A stretch of 64,000 bases of DNA from JAVBRU01 sp031547595. Its GTDB lineage: Bacteria > Bacillota > Clostridia > Christensenellales > Aristaeellaceae. Position 1 is the first letter of the stretch. Each line of letters starts with the position of its first letter. Position numbers and translations under genes: made by a program. The notes under the pieces were generated by a model. It ran no database searches. It had not been told where the DNA came from and saw only the letters and a program-made list of their open reading frames with translations. The stretch spans positions 1 to 64,000 of the forward strand of contig JAVBRU010000051.1 of the NCBI GenBank assembly GCA_031547595.1, written 5' to 3'. Below, piece after piece: positions 1 through 8,312 of this stretch.

Positions 1-243
1 AATAACTGCTCCATCCGACAAATCACCTTTAAGTGCCTTAAACGACGAAGCATCCATACCACTGGTTGTGATGGTATAATGTACGGTTTCTTTAGTCTCA
101 TCTTTTTCCGGGGCTAAAAAGGCATATTCCCCATCTCGAAGCGCTACTTGAATGGTTCCTCCACATCGCTCACAAAAGGAGCCATATCCCGGAATCGTTA
201 TTTCGTTTTCATCCAACCTGCCACAGCAGTCACAAATCGTCAT
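1..243 (-). CDS. Zinc-ribbon-like protein, N-terminal part (runs off left edge)
   Basis: An open frame begins at an ATG at 243-241 and stays open to base 1, so the 3' end lies outside the window. The first 81 residues start MTICDCCGRLDENE and hold two Cys-x-x-Cys pairs (CDCC near residue 4, CERC near residue 24). Such pairs usually bind zinc as a short ribbon. The rest is polar with no membrane segment. It lies 36 bases downstream of the split DUF7309-type gene on the same strand and is probably in the same operon. The function is unknown, and a role in binding nucleic acid or protein is only inferred. Confidence 0.6.
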   Translation of the reverse strand, partial: MTICDCCGRLDENEITIPGYGSFCERCGGTIQVALRDGEYAFLAPEKDETKETVHYTITTSGMDASSFKALKGDLSDGAVI

Positions 244-279
244 TTGTTTCTCTCTTTTCTCGATTTTGGGATGAGATGT

Positions 280-1302
280 TTATAGTCCGCGTCTTTTGCG
301 TTCGTTGAGCAGGTTCTGTGCGATGTCATCAGGCAATATACCCATCTGAATGATTTGCTCAGCCTGTATCAGCAGTTCATCCGGCATATTGCGAAGCGCC
401 TGTGGATCCTTTAGAATCTCAAACATCTGCTCGGTCTCGTCGCCACCGTCCTTGCCAAAATGCTCAAGCAGGCTTTCTTCCGCATCTTCAAGGGAAGGAA
501 TGTAGTCTTCCATGACCAGCTCCGCGCCCAATGCTCCAGACAAGCGTTCAAACAGCGCATAGGCCCGTTCATTGCAAACCGATATCCGCTTGGGCTTGCC
601 ATGATTCAAGGCTGCATCAAGGATCGTTCGAGCAAAAGACTCCGAATAATCAGCCGGATCGTCGGCGAGCTGAACAGTCAATACCATTTCTGACTTCGTA
701 TCCAATATAAGCAGCAGATACGGATAGAACGGAGCATTTTTCGGCTCCTCGACATACCCATCCTCGCTCTTTTCATCCGTCATGACATCCACGTGCATCA
801 GCACATCACAGGCCCATTCCGCTCCACGCTTTTTTGACTTGGCAAGCTTCATCAGCGCGATGTCATCATGGAACTCAGGACTTGGGTAAGTCAGCTTCTT
901 GGGCTCCGGCAGCGCGATTTGACGCCATTCAAACCCATCGCCCTTCTTTTCCAGCAACGGAATCGTACGATCAAAGGGCGCACCTTCCGTAAAACCATGC
1001 TCCTCCGCCGTCATCTCTGCAAGGCTGTCAGACACGGCCAACGCAGCTTCCAGAGCCTCTGCGAGGTGCATTTGATCCGCTTCGTCATCCACATACCACG
1101 GATAATAATGCGGCTGGAAACGCTGAAACTGCAGGCAGGCATTTTTTCCACGAAGCGCGATGCCATTAGCTGTACAGTAATGGTTTAGCTCTGCTACCTC
1201 ACGTGGCCGCAGCTCGTTCTTGTTTTCATAAGAAACCATCACACAGTTTTGCGAGAGGGCCATTTCTTGGTCCTCAAAATCATTCATGTCAGTACGATCC
1301 AC
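280..1302 (-). CDS. DUF7309/DUF6930-type protein, downstream part of a frameshifted gene
   Basis: This frame encodes 340 residues from a GTG at 1302-1300 and has no clear ribosome binding site of its own. The protein is acidic and soluble. It contains a stretch typical of a family of uncharacterised clostridial proteins (ENKNELRPREV near residue 27, FQPHYYPWYVDDEAD near residue 62). From memory these resemble the DUF7309/DUF6930 proteins, in which this part follows the segment encoded just upstream at 1289-1507. Removing one G from the six-G tract at 1302-1307 joins the two frames as SYRLMGVDRTDMNDFEDQ. It is therefore best read as one broken gene or a sequencing error. The function is unknown. 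Confidence 0.6.
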   Translation of the reverse strand: MDRTDMNDFEDQEMALSQNCVMVSYENKNELRPREVAELNHYCTANGIALRGKNACLQFQRFQPHYYPWYVDDEADQMHLAEALEAALAVSDSLAEMTAEEHGFTEGAPFDRTIPLLEKKGDGFEWRQIALPEPKKLTYPSPEFHDDIALMKLAKSKKRGAEWACDVLMHVDVMTDEKSEDGYVEEPKNAPFYPYLLLILDTKSEMVLTVQLADDPADYSESFARTILDAALNHGKPKRISVCNERAYALFERLSGALGAELVMEDYIPSLEDAEESLLEHFGKDGGDETEQMFEILKDPQALRNMPDELLIQAEQIIQMGILPDDIAQNLLNERKRRGL

Positions 1303-1507
1303 CCCCCATCAACCGATAGGAATACATCCCTTCATCTCCGGGATATACTGCCAACGCCAAATGCTCGCCCATAGCCCCCATAACGCAGCAATAACCGATG
1401 GAGCCATCCGAATGCCTCACCGCAAACAGTTGCGTATCATATAGCTTTTTCCAGAGCTTCGTCTTTCTGAAGGCAAAGGCAAGGTCGTATAGCTCATTTG
1501 GGATCAT
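1289..1507 (-). CDS. DUF7309-type protein, upstream part of the frameshifted gene
   Basis: A 72-residue frame starting MIPNELYDLAFAFRKTKLWK ends shortly after a six-G run (residues LMGGGSY). It overlaps the 340-codon frame downstream by 14 bases in a different phase. The sequence reads as the natural N-terminus of that protein. The short C-terminal tail MGGGSY is an artefact of the shifted frame. Its ATG overlaps the end of another reading frame (stop at 1496-1494), an arrangement typical of translationally coupled operon genes. As written the product would be truncated and probably non-functional. Confidence 0.55.
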   Translation of the reverse strand: MIPNELYDLAFAFRKTKLWKKLYDTQLFAVRHSDGSIGYCCVMGAMGEHLALAVYPGDEGMYSYRLMGGGSY

Positions 1508-1625
1508 TCGATAGCACCCCGTTTCGTTTCATCAGCGTTTCCTTGGCCAGTACATTATCCACCGTTCTGCTAATATCGTCAAGCAAAATAGTACCATACG
1601 GGATGCCAATTAAGAAAGGCGTTTC
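1494..1625 (-). pseudogene. 3' remnant of an unidentified gene upstream of the DUF7309-type gene
   Basis: The minus strand is open for 43 codons before a TGA at 1496-1494, with an in-frame TAG just upstream at 1628-1626 and no start codon near its beginning. The peptide includes GIPYGTILLDDISRTVDNVL and looks protein-like. Its stop overlaps the ATG of the next gene, as in an operon. It appears to be the last part of a gene whose body has been lost. The family was not recognised. Confidence 0.3.
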
Positions 1626-1743
1626 CTATCCCGGCCCAGACCAAGCCATCTCCCTTCCGCCCACGCCGGAGCGGCTCGTCATTGATGAAGCGCTTGTCAG
1701 CTCTTGCATGGCTGACTTCAAACGACAGTTGCTGAAGCGTTAA
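1605..1743 (+). pseudogene. Possible 3' remnant of an unidentified plus-strand gene
   Basis: A plus-strand frame is open to a TAA at 1741-1743 and reads KKGVSYPGPDQAISLPPTPE, then LVIDEALVSSCMADFKRQLL. It is followed 30 bases later by a plus-strand terminator, which supports it being the tail of a real gene. The same frame is open back to 1498, but that part overlaps the minus-strand remnant and is probably chance. It was not recognised. Confidence 0.25.
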
Positions 1744-1770
1744 TTACGGGCTAATCTCTACCTAAATTCT

Positions 1771-1813
1771 GCCGCCTAGTTGCTTGTTTTTACAGGCGAT
1801 TCGGCGGCTTTTT
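1771..1813 (+). terminator. Rho-independent terminator (plus strand)
   Basis: GCCGCC at 1771-1776 pairs with GGCGGC at 1803-1808 and is followed by CTTTTTC. Reading on the minus strand there is no T tract, so it does not end the polysaccharide operon that stops at 1833. It fits the 3' remnant at 1605-1743. The stretch from 1508 to 1832 holds only these remnants and this hairpin. Confidence 0.5.
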
Positions 1814-1832
1814 CGATCAGCGCGTGGTTTTG

Positions 1833-2747
1833 TTAGCGGCTCATTTGTTTGTCACTTTTGACACGCCGGGACACCGGGACAGTGAGCCACCCACCAAGCA
1901 TCATGTCCCAACTCTCAGGGTAAAATTTCTCCAGACCACTATCTGAGAAAAAAGTATATTCAGAGAATTTAATATGCATATTAATAGTATATAAATCAAC
2001 GCGGATAAAACTATGTCCAGTAGATAAAGTTTTAGCTATCTCCAGCATCTTCTTTAATTGTTCTGGTTTTTTTAAAGGATACACGCTATTGGGGAAATTT
2101 TGTCGCATTTTTAATAAATTCCATTTCGGATCAAAGTAATCAACGCTCTCTCCGGGCAGTTTATCATTTTGAATAGTTTGTATGATCTTAGGCTGACCAT
2201 CAAAACAGAAAATTTTGTACACAGGTAAACATGTGTTGCTGCCATCAGTCATGTATTTCTCTGCTATAATTTGTGGAAGAACATCCTTGTATGGCCATTC
2301 CCGACAACGATTATAATAGTTACGACCAAGACTGATCGTAATTTTTTTTCTAGCTTCATCTATATCAAGTTTACTTTTGTCACGACAAATAACAAGCCCA
2401 CCACTATCATGAGTACTTTTAAGTACAAACTGGTCAGGCAGCGCATTAAAATCAATTTCTTCAAATGTCTTCCAGGGGCCACCTACAAGGGGAATCAAAT
2501 ACTCATTACCTATTTTGTCCTCAATATACTGGCGAACAGCATATTTATCTACCATGGTGGTATATATTGGATTTCTATTATACAACTTTAGCCATTGCAA
2601 CTTTTGATTAAAAGTCTGTGGCGATTTTAAGTTTAAACGCTCATTCATTCTGTAATTAAAAATAATTTTTAGATATATTGAATCTGGAACCCAGTTTAGG
2701 TAACCACGTGATCCTAGTGTTAAAATAATCTTCCCTAAACGAAACAT
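1833..2747 (-). CDS. TupA-like ATP-grasp protein (first of two)
   Basis: The 304-residue protein matches the TupA-like ATP-grasp family, named after a teichuronopeptide synthesis protein of alkaliphilic Bacillus. Visible hallmarks are NLKSPQTFNQKLQWLKLY near residue 40, the nucleotide-binding-like LKSTHDSGGLVI near 110 and EYTFFSDSGLEKFYPESWD near 265. ATP-grasp enzymes join a carboxylate to an amine or similar nucleophile. In a polysaccharide locus this suggests adding an amino acid to a uronic or lactyl carboxyl, which is an inference. It is the last gene of the operon, 14 bases after the racemase. A paralog lies at 14612-15517. Confidence 0.75.
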   Translation of the reverse strand: MFRLGKIILTLGSRGYLNWVPDSIYLKIIFNYRMNERLNLKSPQTFNQKLQWLKLYNRNPIYTTMVDKYAVRQYIEDKIGNEYLIPLVGGPWKTFEEIDFNALPDQFVLKSTHDSGGLVICRDKSKLDIDEARKKITISLGRNYYNRCREWPYKDVLPQIIAEKYMTDGSNTCLPVYKIFCFDGQPKIIQTIQNDKLPGESVDYFDPKWNLLKMRQNFPNSVYPLKKPEQLKKMLEIAKTLSTGHSFIRVDLYTINMHIKFSEYTFFSDSGLEKFYPESWDMMLGGWLTVPVSRRVKSDKQMSR

Positions 2748-2761
2748 CTATCTTCCCACCT

Positions 2762-3487
2762 TCACTCAAGATTATTGCGGGTAGTATATCCGGCTATTTC
2801 GATAGCCGCCTTTGCAACAACAACAGTTGGATCGATAAAGCAACCCTCAATACCATACATCTTTACCGCTAACGGTAACTCGGTACAGCCTAGGACAAAA
2901 TGCTTAACTCCAGTGGTCGCTTGTATCTTATAAAGGGTATCCTGTATGGGAATTGTATCAAATTTAGCGTTACCTTTCTTTACCCCAGAATAAATCAAGT
3001 CCATTACATTTTTTTGATCCTGCTCGTCAAGTAGAACAGATTCAATTCCATATTTTGTCAATACATTGCTATAAACGCCAACACGCACGGTTCCATTTGT
3101 AGCTAGGATACACGCCTTTTGTATACCTTGTTTATGCAAATGAACTGCCACCATCTCAATCATATTAATGACTGGAACCGGCAAATCCCTAACAATACTA
3201 TCAAAAAATGCATGCGAAGTGCTGCATGGCAACAGTAAAATCTCTGCACCCATCTGTATCAGATTTATTGCTCCTTGTCTAATCATTGGTACAGGACTTT
3301 CTCCAGCGTTGAGTAATGCATTAGTACGGTCCGGAATACCAGGATTGTTATCAATCACGATATGAATATGCTCACTATCCATCTTTGCATCTGTTAATGC
3401 AACAATTTTTCGAAACATATCTACGGTCGCCATTGGGCCCATACCACCAATAATGCCAATCGTTTTTTTCTTTGTGACAACCTCCAT
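2762..3487 (-). CDS. Aspartate/glutamate racemase family protein
   Basis: The protein has about 241 residues and contains the two cysteines of this cofactor-independent family, in LLPCSTSH (about C88) and LGCTELP (about C201), plus the N-terminal IGIIGGMGPMAT loop. The family interconverts L- and D-Asp or L- and D-Glu. PCSTSH replaces the commoner PCNTAH. I chose the ATG at 3487 because GAGGA lies 8 bases upstream. An ATG at 3502 overlaps the flippase stop (ATGA) and is an alternative. Inside a polysaccharide operon it may supply a D-amino acid for decoration. Confidence 0.8.
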   Translation of the reverse strand: MEVVTKKKTIGIIGGMGPMATVDMFRKIVALTDAKMDSEHIHIVIDNNPGIPDRTNALLNAGESPVPMIRQGAINLIQMGAEILLLPCSTSHAFFDSIVRDLPVPVINMIEMVAVHLHKQGIQKACILATNGTVRVGVYSNVLTKYGIESVLLDEQDQKNVMDLIYSGVKKGNAKFDTIPIQDTLYKIQATTGVKHFVLGCTELPLAVKMYGIEGCFIDPTVVVAKAAIEIAGYTTRNNLE

Positions 3488-3498
3488 ATGATAGATCC

Positions 3499-5067
3499 TC
3501 ATCTCGTTTTCTTTAAAAGTTGCGGAATACGTCCTACCCATTGATGAACTAAATACTTTAGATCTTCGAACTCACTAAAGCGATGAAGAAAAATTATTAA
3601 AAATACCGTAAAGACCAGCACAGCAAAGACGCCGTAAATAAATACTCCAAGGACTCCTTCATATTTCGTCATTCTCAGCAATAAGAACACAGCAAGCACC
3701 GAAAATCCTTCGACCACCGTAAACATGAAAATCCGAAAATAGTATGGCTTAGGACTCATTTTAAAGCCATGCCTATATATAACCATGGGATCAAACCACA
3801 TCGTGGTAAGAGCAATCGATGCCACTGTGCCAATTAACACACCTACTATACCCAGTGGCTTTACCAAGGCGAGAGAGATTACTAAGTTAAGTACCATACT
3901 AGCAACAGGTCTATACTTACACTGCTGAAACAACCCCATAGATGCCCTAAAACTAGCCGTTGGTTTAGCAAAGCTATATAACAAAATTTCTGTTGTAATC
4001 AAAAAAACCGCCATCTGTGGCAATGTCTGCCCTGGACCTATCCACAAATCAATAAATACGTTTGAAACAGCAAAGATACCTACACCAAACATACCAAATG
4101 CTGCAAAAGACATCAGGCAAATTGCTCTGAATACCTTTTCTTCATGCTCAAGTCTACCATTTTTAGAGGCTTTCATTGAGCTCTCTGCATGAAGATTGCC
4201 AAGACTTCCGGTCAATGCCACAAAAACCTTATTCAAAATTGATTTAACTGCAGTAACAATTGTTAGATAATGACCATAGTATCCAACAATAGTAAGTCCA
4301 ACGAACTTTGAAAGAATCAAACTATCTGTTGCATTTAAAACCGAGCTATTAATCTTATATATAAACAAAGCAAAGCAGTTTTCAATAATTTCCTTTCTTT
4401 CCTTAGTTTCAATAGATACTTTATCACGTCTTCTTAAAAGAGGATACTCTTTATCGGCTCTCAATGCTATTAAAAGATTCAGTAAAATTGTTCCAGCCAC
4501 TGTAACCAATAGATATGGGATATACTCACCAGAGACTTTTAACACAATTATCTGCCCAAGATAAAGCAAGAGTATATATATACTACGAATTTTAGATACC
4601 AGATATGATTTTTGATCCGCTTCCAAAAGAGAGCGTTTGTATGCAAAAAAAAGATATGTGCTAACTGTTTGCAAAAGTTGCAAGCCAAACACAACATATA
4701 TATTTGTAAAGCTCAATTCATCTTTGATAAGATGAGGCAAAAAAGGCAATATACATATGCCAATCCCAGCAATAACGCCACCAATAACCTGATATGTTCG
4801 CTTATAGAAATCCATCAGCGCCTTGATATGTTCTTCATCCTTTTGCGCCAACGGTTTATACAAATTATAGATAATAGCAGAACCAAAGCCAAGCTCCACA
4901 AGGTTTAGTGTGCCCAAAATATTGGCAATAACACTATTAAGCCCATTATACTGAGCTCCGAGGATCTCCACAAATATTCTACGAGTAATAAAACTTAAAA
5001 TTAAAATTACTATTTCTTCCAAATATCCAAAGGCAATATTTCTAAACGTGTTTTTTGTGCGTGACAT
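3499..5067 (-). CDS. wzx: Wzx-type polysaccharide flippase
   Basis: The hydrophobic protein of about 522 residues has roughly 12-14 predicted membrane segments and begins MSRTKNTFRNIAFGYLEEIV. This start is typical of MATE/MVF-superfamily oligosaccharide translocases of Gram-positive capsule loci, as are the GLNSVIANILGTLNLVELGF and FALFIYKINSSVLNATDSLI segments. It would move undecaprenyl-linked repeat units across the membrane. The ATG at 5067 has GGAGG six bases upstream, which decides the start over an in-frame ATG at 5106. It overlaps the upstream acetyltransferase by 26 bases. Confidence 0.85.
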   Translation of the reverse strand: MSRTKNTFRNIAFGYLEEIVILILSFITRRIFVEILGAQYNGLNSVIANILGTLNLVELGFGSAIIYNLYKPLAQKDEEHIKALMDFYKRTYQVIGGVIAGIGICILPFLPHLIKDELSFTNIYVVFGLQLLQTVSTYLFFAYKRSLLEADQKSYLVSKIRSIYILLLYLGQIIVLKVSGEYIPYLLVTVAGTILLNLLIALRADKEYPLLRRRDKVSIETKERKEIIENCFALFIYKINSSVLNATDSLILSKFVGLTIVGYYGHYLTIVTAVKSILNKVFVALTGSLGNLHAESSMKASKNGRLEHEEKVFRAICLMSFAAFGMFGVGIFAVSNVFIDLWIGPGQTLPQMAVFLITTEILLYSFAKPTASFRASMGLFQQCKYRPVASMVLNLVISLALVKPLGIVGVLIGTVASIALTTMWFDPMVIYRHGFKMSPKPYYFRIFMFTVVEGFSVLAVFLLLRMTKYEGVLGVFIYGVFAVLVFTVFLIIFLHRFSEFEDLKYLVHQWVGRIPQLLKKTR

Positions 5068-5617
5068 TTTTGTCCTCCAAGCTGGCTTTGTTGTACGCCG
5101 GTACACCTACATATGTCTGGCCAGTTTCAGTACTTTTATTTAGCACGGCATTAGCACCGATAATGGTGCCGTCAGCTAGTTCTATGTGACCAACAACTTT
5201 ACATCCCGCATATAAAATAACATGACTCCCTATGTGAGGATAACGCTCGTGTACAGCCAAGTTTGATTCAGTTGCCTTACCCCTGCCCCCCAATGTAACC
5301 TGCTGATAGATAGTCACATCTTCTCCTATTTTTACACCCTTTCCGATGATAATCCCTTGTGGATGTGGCAGCTTCAACCCTTCACCTATTTCCACATCGC
5401 CTCCACAATATATCCCATATTTTCTTTCTAAGCGTAACCGATTACGCCTTCTACCTATAGGATGCGAATGTTCTTTCGTCCAAGCCAGATAGGAGCGCAA
5501 AAGCCATATCGCATCTGACTGCGAATCTTGTAAACGCTTACTAAGCAACTTAATGTAAGAGAATGTATCTGCATGCAGTATCTCTTTGCATGCTAGTTCT
5601 TTCAATATCCTATTCAA
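5042..5617 (-). CDS. Serine O-acetyltransferase-like hexapeptide enzyme
   Basis: The protein has 191 residues. The second half shows left-handed beta-helix hexapeptide repeats (GGDVEIGEGLKLPHPQGIII, VKIGEDVTIYQQVTLGG, ADGTIIGANAVLNKS). The HPQG and YQQVTLGG strings are typical of CysE/SerO-like transferases. In this locus it more likely O-acetylates a sugar or makes an acetylated precursor than feeds cysteine synthesis. It overlaps the MurA-like gene by 8 bases and the flippase by 26, so it is tightly coupled. The substrate is unknown. Confidence 0.75.
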   Translation of the reverse strand: MNRILKELACKEILHADTFSYIKLLSKRLQDSQSDAIWLLRSYLAWTKEHSHPIGRRRNRLRLERKYGIYCGGDVEIGEGLKLPHPQGIIIGKGVKIGEDVTIYQQVTLGGRGKATESNLAVHERYPHIGSHVILYAGCKVVGHIELADGTIIGANAVLNKSTETGQTYVGVPAYNKASLEDKNVTHKKHV

Positions 5618-6857
5618 CAGCTTCCACCACCAGTCCTAAACTGACCATCTTTTCAATTATATTAGCATATCCACGTTCAACTTGATAAAAATTATCAACG
5701 CGGGTAACGCCCTCAGCTACTGTGCCCAGAAATGTAAGGGCGGCCCCAGCACGAAGATCAAGCGCATTTACAAGAGTACCTTGCAATGCCTTACCTCCCT
5801 GAATAATGGCACAATTCTCGTAATTAACAATATCAGCCCCTAGCTTCTTGAACTCTTCAACATATTGAAAGCGCTCAGTAAAACGAGTATCAGTAATAAT
5901 CGATTCGCCTGGTATAGTTGTAGCCAATGCTGCAAATAAAGGTTGCATATCAGAGTTTATTCCGGGATATGGATATGTTACCATTGAAAAAGGCTTTAGT
6001 TCGCATGCTTGAGCACTCACATATACATCATTTCCCCATTCGAATATCTTCACTCCAATACGTCGGAGCAATTCTACATCCTCCTGTATATACCGTAAAC
6101 TAAAATTGCGGATACATAGCTCACCCCGTAACATAGCAGCAAGAATCATATATGATACGGCCTCATGGCGGTCGCTCATAACCGTATAATTGCAAGAATG
6201 CAATCTTTTTACACCTGCTACTTTTATATAACGTGTCAGATGATTAATATCAGCACCAGCCAAGTTAAGAAAGTTGATAAGATCAACAACTTCAGGCCGG
6301 GTGTTAGCATTTCGAACAACAGTAATACCCTGAGCAAGAACTCCCGCAAGCACTGCGTTTTCAGAACCAATTGTTGTGGCAATATGAAACGTCATATCTG
6401 TTCCTATAAATCCATTGTGATTATTAGCGCTAATTTTATTGTTAATATCATCAAAAGTTGCACCCATCTTCTCAAGTGTATCTAGCAATATATCATATTT
6501 CCTGTCACCTAAGTTGCAACCGCCAGGCGCTGGAATGCTTGCATGACCACAAAGCGCTAAAAATATGGGTAGCAGAATCAACGATGAACGAATTTTTCCA
6601 GCATCTTCTGGTGCATCACCCGAGATAACAGAAACGGAATTAATTGCAACATCATTACCGATCAATGTAATATCTACGCCCATTTCCCTTAAAACAGATA
6701 TTAGAACCTGGATATCTCGCATTTCAGTAGGCACATTATGTAATACAGTGCCCGCACCACTAAGTGCCGCAGCAGCTACGATAGGCAAGGAAGCATTTTT
6801 GGCTCCCGAGAGTCCTATCTCACCACGAAGGATATTCCCGGATCGAATTTCAATCAT
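5610..6857 (-). CDS. murA: MurA-like UDP-GlcNAc enolpyruvyl transferase in a polysaccharide locus
   Basis: The 415-residue protein keeps the key MurA features: SGAKNAS (substrate Lys-Asn) near residue 20, PGGCNLGDR (PEP-binding Cys and Arg) near 117, YPGINSDMQ (catalytic Asp) near 300, DLRAGAALT near 365 and VERGYANI near 393. The family transfers enolpyruvate from PEP to the 3-hydroxyl of UDP-GlcNAc. I chose the ATG at 6857 because GGAG lies 8 bases upstream and it begins MIEIRSGN as normal MurA does. It follows a MurB-like gene. Its place among capsule genes, away from peptidoglycan genes, suggests a second copy making a lactyl-ether sugar for the surface polymer. Confidence 0.85.
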   Translation of the reverse strand: MIEIRSGNILRGEIGLSGAKNASLPIVAAAALSGAGTVLHNVPTEMRDIQVLISVLREMGVDITLIGNDVAINSVSVISGDAPEDAGKIRSSLILLPIFLALCGHASIPAPGGCNLGDRKYDILLDTLEKMGATFDDINNKISANNHNGFIGTDMTFHIATTIGSENAVLAGVLAQGITVVRNANTRPEVVDLINFLNLAGADINHLTRYIKVAGVKRLHSCNYTVMSDRHEAVSYMILAAMLRGELCIRNFSLRYIQEDVELLRRIGVKIFEWGNDVYVSAQACELKPFSMVTYPYPGINSDMQPLFAALATTIPGESIITDTRFTERFQYVEEFKKLGADIVNYENCAIIQGGKALQGTLVNALDLRAGAALTFLGTVAEGVTRVDNFYQVERGYANIIEKMVSLGLVVEAVE

Positions 6858-6870
6858 CTTCATCACTCCA

Positions 6871-7767
6871 TCATTCATCAATAAACTTCCACTCAGGTTC
6901 AAGCGTAACACCGTTTGTTAACCAGATCTGCTCGATGCAGTAATCAACCAGTTCTTTTAGATCTTTACCCGTTGCGCCCCCCGTGTTAACAATGAAACCA
7001 GAGTGCTTTTCTGATATTTTTGCTCCACCTATTTGATATCCCGAAAGTCCTGCATCTCGCATAAAAACCCAAACGGAAATAGGTTGACCATTAACCATCG
7101 GCGTTTTAAAAACGCTTCCAGCGCTTGGCCAGTCACGTGGTTGTTTCAAATAACGATTCTGTTTTTGGCTAGTCATTTTTTGAACAATATCATCATAGGA
7201 CGCTTCCTTCTGTATACGAAAGTTCACCGATAATATCAACCCTTCACATGTAGCAAACGCACTGTTGCGAAACTTAAAAATATCTTTGTTTTTCACGCAT
7301 TTTACTTGTTTAACAGAATTATCATAGTATGTTACGTCCTGAACAATATCACTCATACAGCCATCGTGCGTTCCCGCATTCATGATAATGCCTCCACCGA
7401 TGCTTCCGGGAATGTCCTCCATAAACCAGAAATCATTGGCGTGATATTCACAAGCGAGCCAGGCTAGCTTATGCATAGTTACACCGCTTTGTGCACTTAT
7501 TATATCATTCTTTATATGCACATTATCCAAAAATTGTGTCGACATAAAAACAAATTTGTCATCATAGTATTGCTTAATAAAAATAGAGTTACTGCCTGCA
7601 CCAATTGGAATAATCCGACTGTCCCTAAAGTCTTGAAAGGCATTAACCACACCTTCTTCATTATATGGCAAAACTAGATTCCGCGCAATAAAGGTGATAT
7701 GCATAGTGTTTTGCATTGTCATGTCAACATTATGTCGAATATAGTACCCTCTATCAGCCAAACTCAT
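6871..7767 (-). CDS. murB: MurB-like UDP-N-acetylenolpyruvoylglucosamine reductase
   Basis: The FAD enzyme of about 298 residues carries IPIGAGSN (FAD), EDIPGSIGGGIIMNAG near residue 125, FRNSAF (Arg-x-Ser) near 170, PSAGSVFKTP with the catalytic Ser near 224, and LEPEWKFID with the C-terminal Glu. MurB reduces the enolpyruvyl product of MurA to UDP-MurNAc using NADPH. The ATG at 7767 overlaps the stop of the upstream gene (TAATG), with GGAGG 11 bases before. The next gene downstream is the MurA-like partner, so both steps of UDP-MurNAc synthesis sit side by side inside this operon. Confidence 0.85.
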   Translation of the reverse strand: MSLADRGYYIRHNVDMTMQNTMHITFIARNLVLPYNEEGVVNAFQDFRDSRIIPIGAGSNSIFIKQYYDDKFVFMSTQFLDNVHIKNDIISAQSGVTMHKLAWLACEYHANDFWFMEDIPGSIGGGIIMNAGTHDGCMSDIVQDVTYYDNSVKQVKCVKNKDIFKFRNSAFATCEGLILSVNFRIQKEASYDDIVQKMTSQKQNRYLKQPRDWPSAGSVFKTPMVNGQPISVWVFMRDAGLSGYQIGGAKISEKHSGFIVNTGGATGKDLKELVDYCIEQIWLTNGVTLEPEWKFIDE

Positions 7768-8309
7768 TATTCTTTTGTCCTCCAGCATTCTCTCTTACGA
7801 TCCTCCGCAATCTTTCTTTTCCAGTATCGTGGATTCTTAAAATAATCCATAACATCATAATCCGGTAATTCGCGAAGGCACTTCTCTGCAAAATCATGTG
7901 ATGTACAAATAACCTTTGCCGGAACACCTGCAATTACTGAACCAGGTGGGGTACTGTGCGTCACGATTGCACCGGTTCCAACAATGCTGTTTTCACCAAT
8001 CGTAACATTGGGCATGATTGTCACATTATCGCCGATATAACAATTATCACCGATTTCAATAAGGCCAAATCGTACAACATTTTTATATCGTTCTTGATCC
8101 CTAAATATCCAAGTAGATCCATCGTGGGTGATGAACCGTACATTTGAGCAAATACGCACGTGTTTGCCAATCTTTATTAAATATGGCTCCGAGCCAAAGT
8201 CGGGCATGCTCATAATACTTAGATCATCTTCAAACTGCAAACCCTTCTTTTGAAGCGCATTCAGTGTAAACTCTCTTTTTTTACGGCTTAATAGCGTTAA
8301 CAGCTTCAT
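7767..8309 (-). CDS. Hexapeptide-repeat O-acetyltransferase (WbbJ/maltose acetyltransferase-like)
   Basis: The 180-residue protein has a left-handed beta helix between residues 45 and 135 (IEIGDNCYIGDNVTIMPNVT, IGENSIVGTGAIVTHSTPPG, VIAGVPAKVI). This is the usual fold of sugar O- or N-acetyltransferases. THDGS near residue 70 resembles the catalytic-His region of related NodL/WbbJ enzymes. It sits 3 bases after another acetyltransferase and overlaps the MurB-like start by one base. It probably acetylates a sugar of the polymer. The acceptor is unknown. Confidence 0.75.
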   Translation of the reverse strand: MKLLTLLSRKKREFTLNALQKKGLQFEDDLSIMSMPDFGSEPYLIKIGKHVRICSNVRFITHDGSTWIFRDQERYKNVVRFGLIEIGDNCYIGDNVTIMPNVTIGENSIVGTGAIVTHSTPPGSVIAGVPAKVICTSHDFAEKCLRELPDYDVMDYFKNPRYWKRKIAEDRKRECWRTKE

Positions 8310-8312
8310 TTC

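Noticed and set aside
1498..1743. The full 81-codon plus-strand frame as an intact gene
   Set aside because: Its first third overlaps a protein-like minus-strand remnant and has no ribosome binding site. Only the 3' part may be a true remnant.
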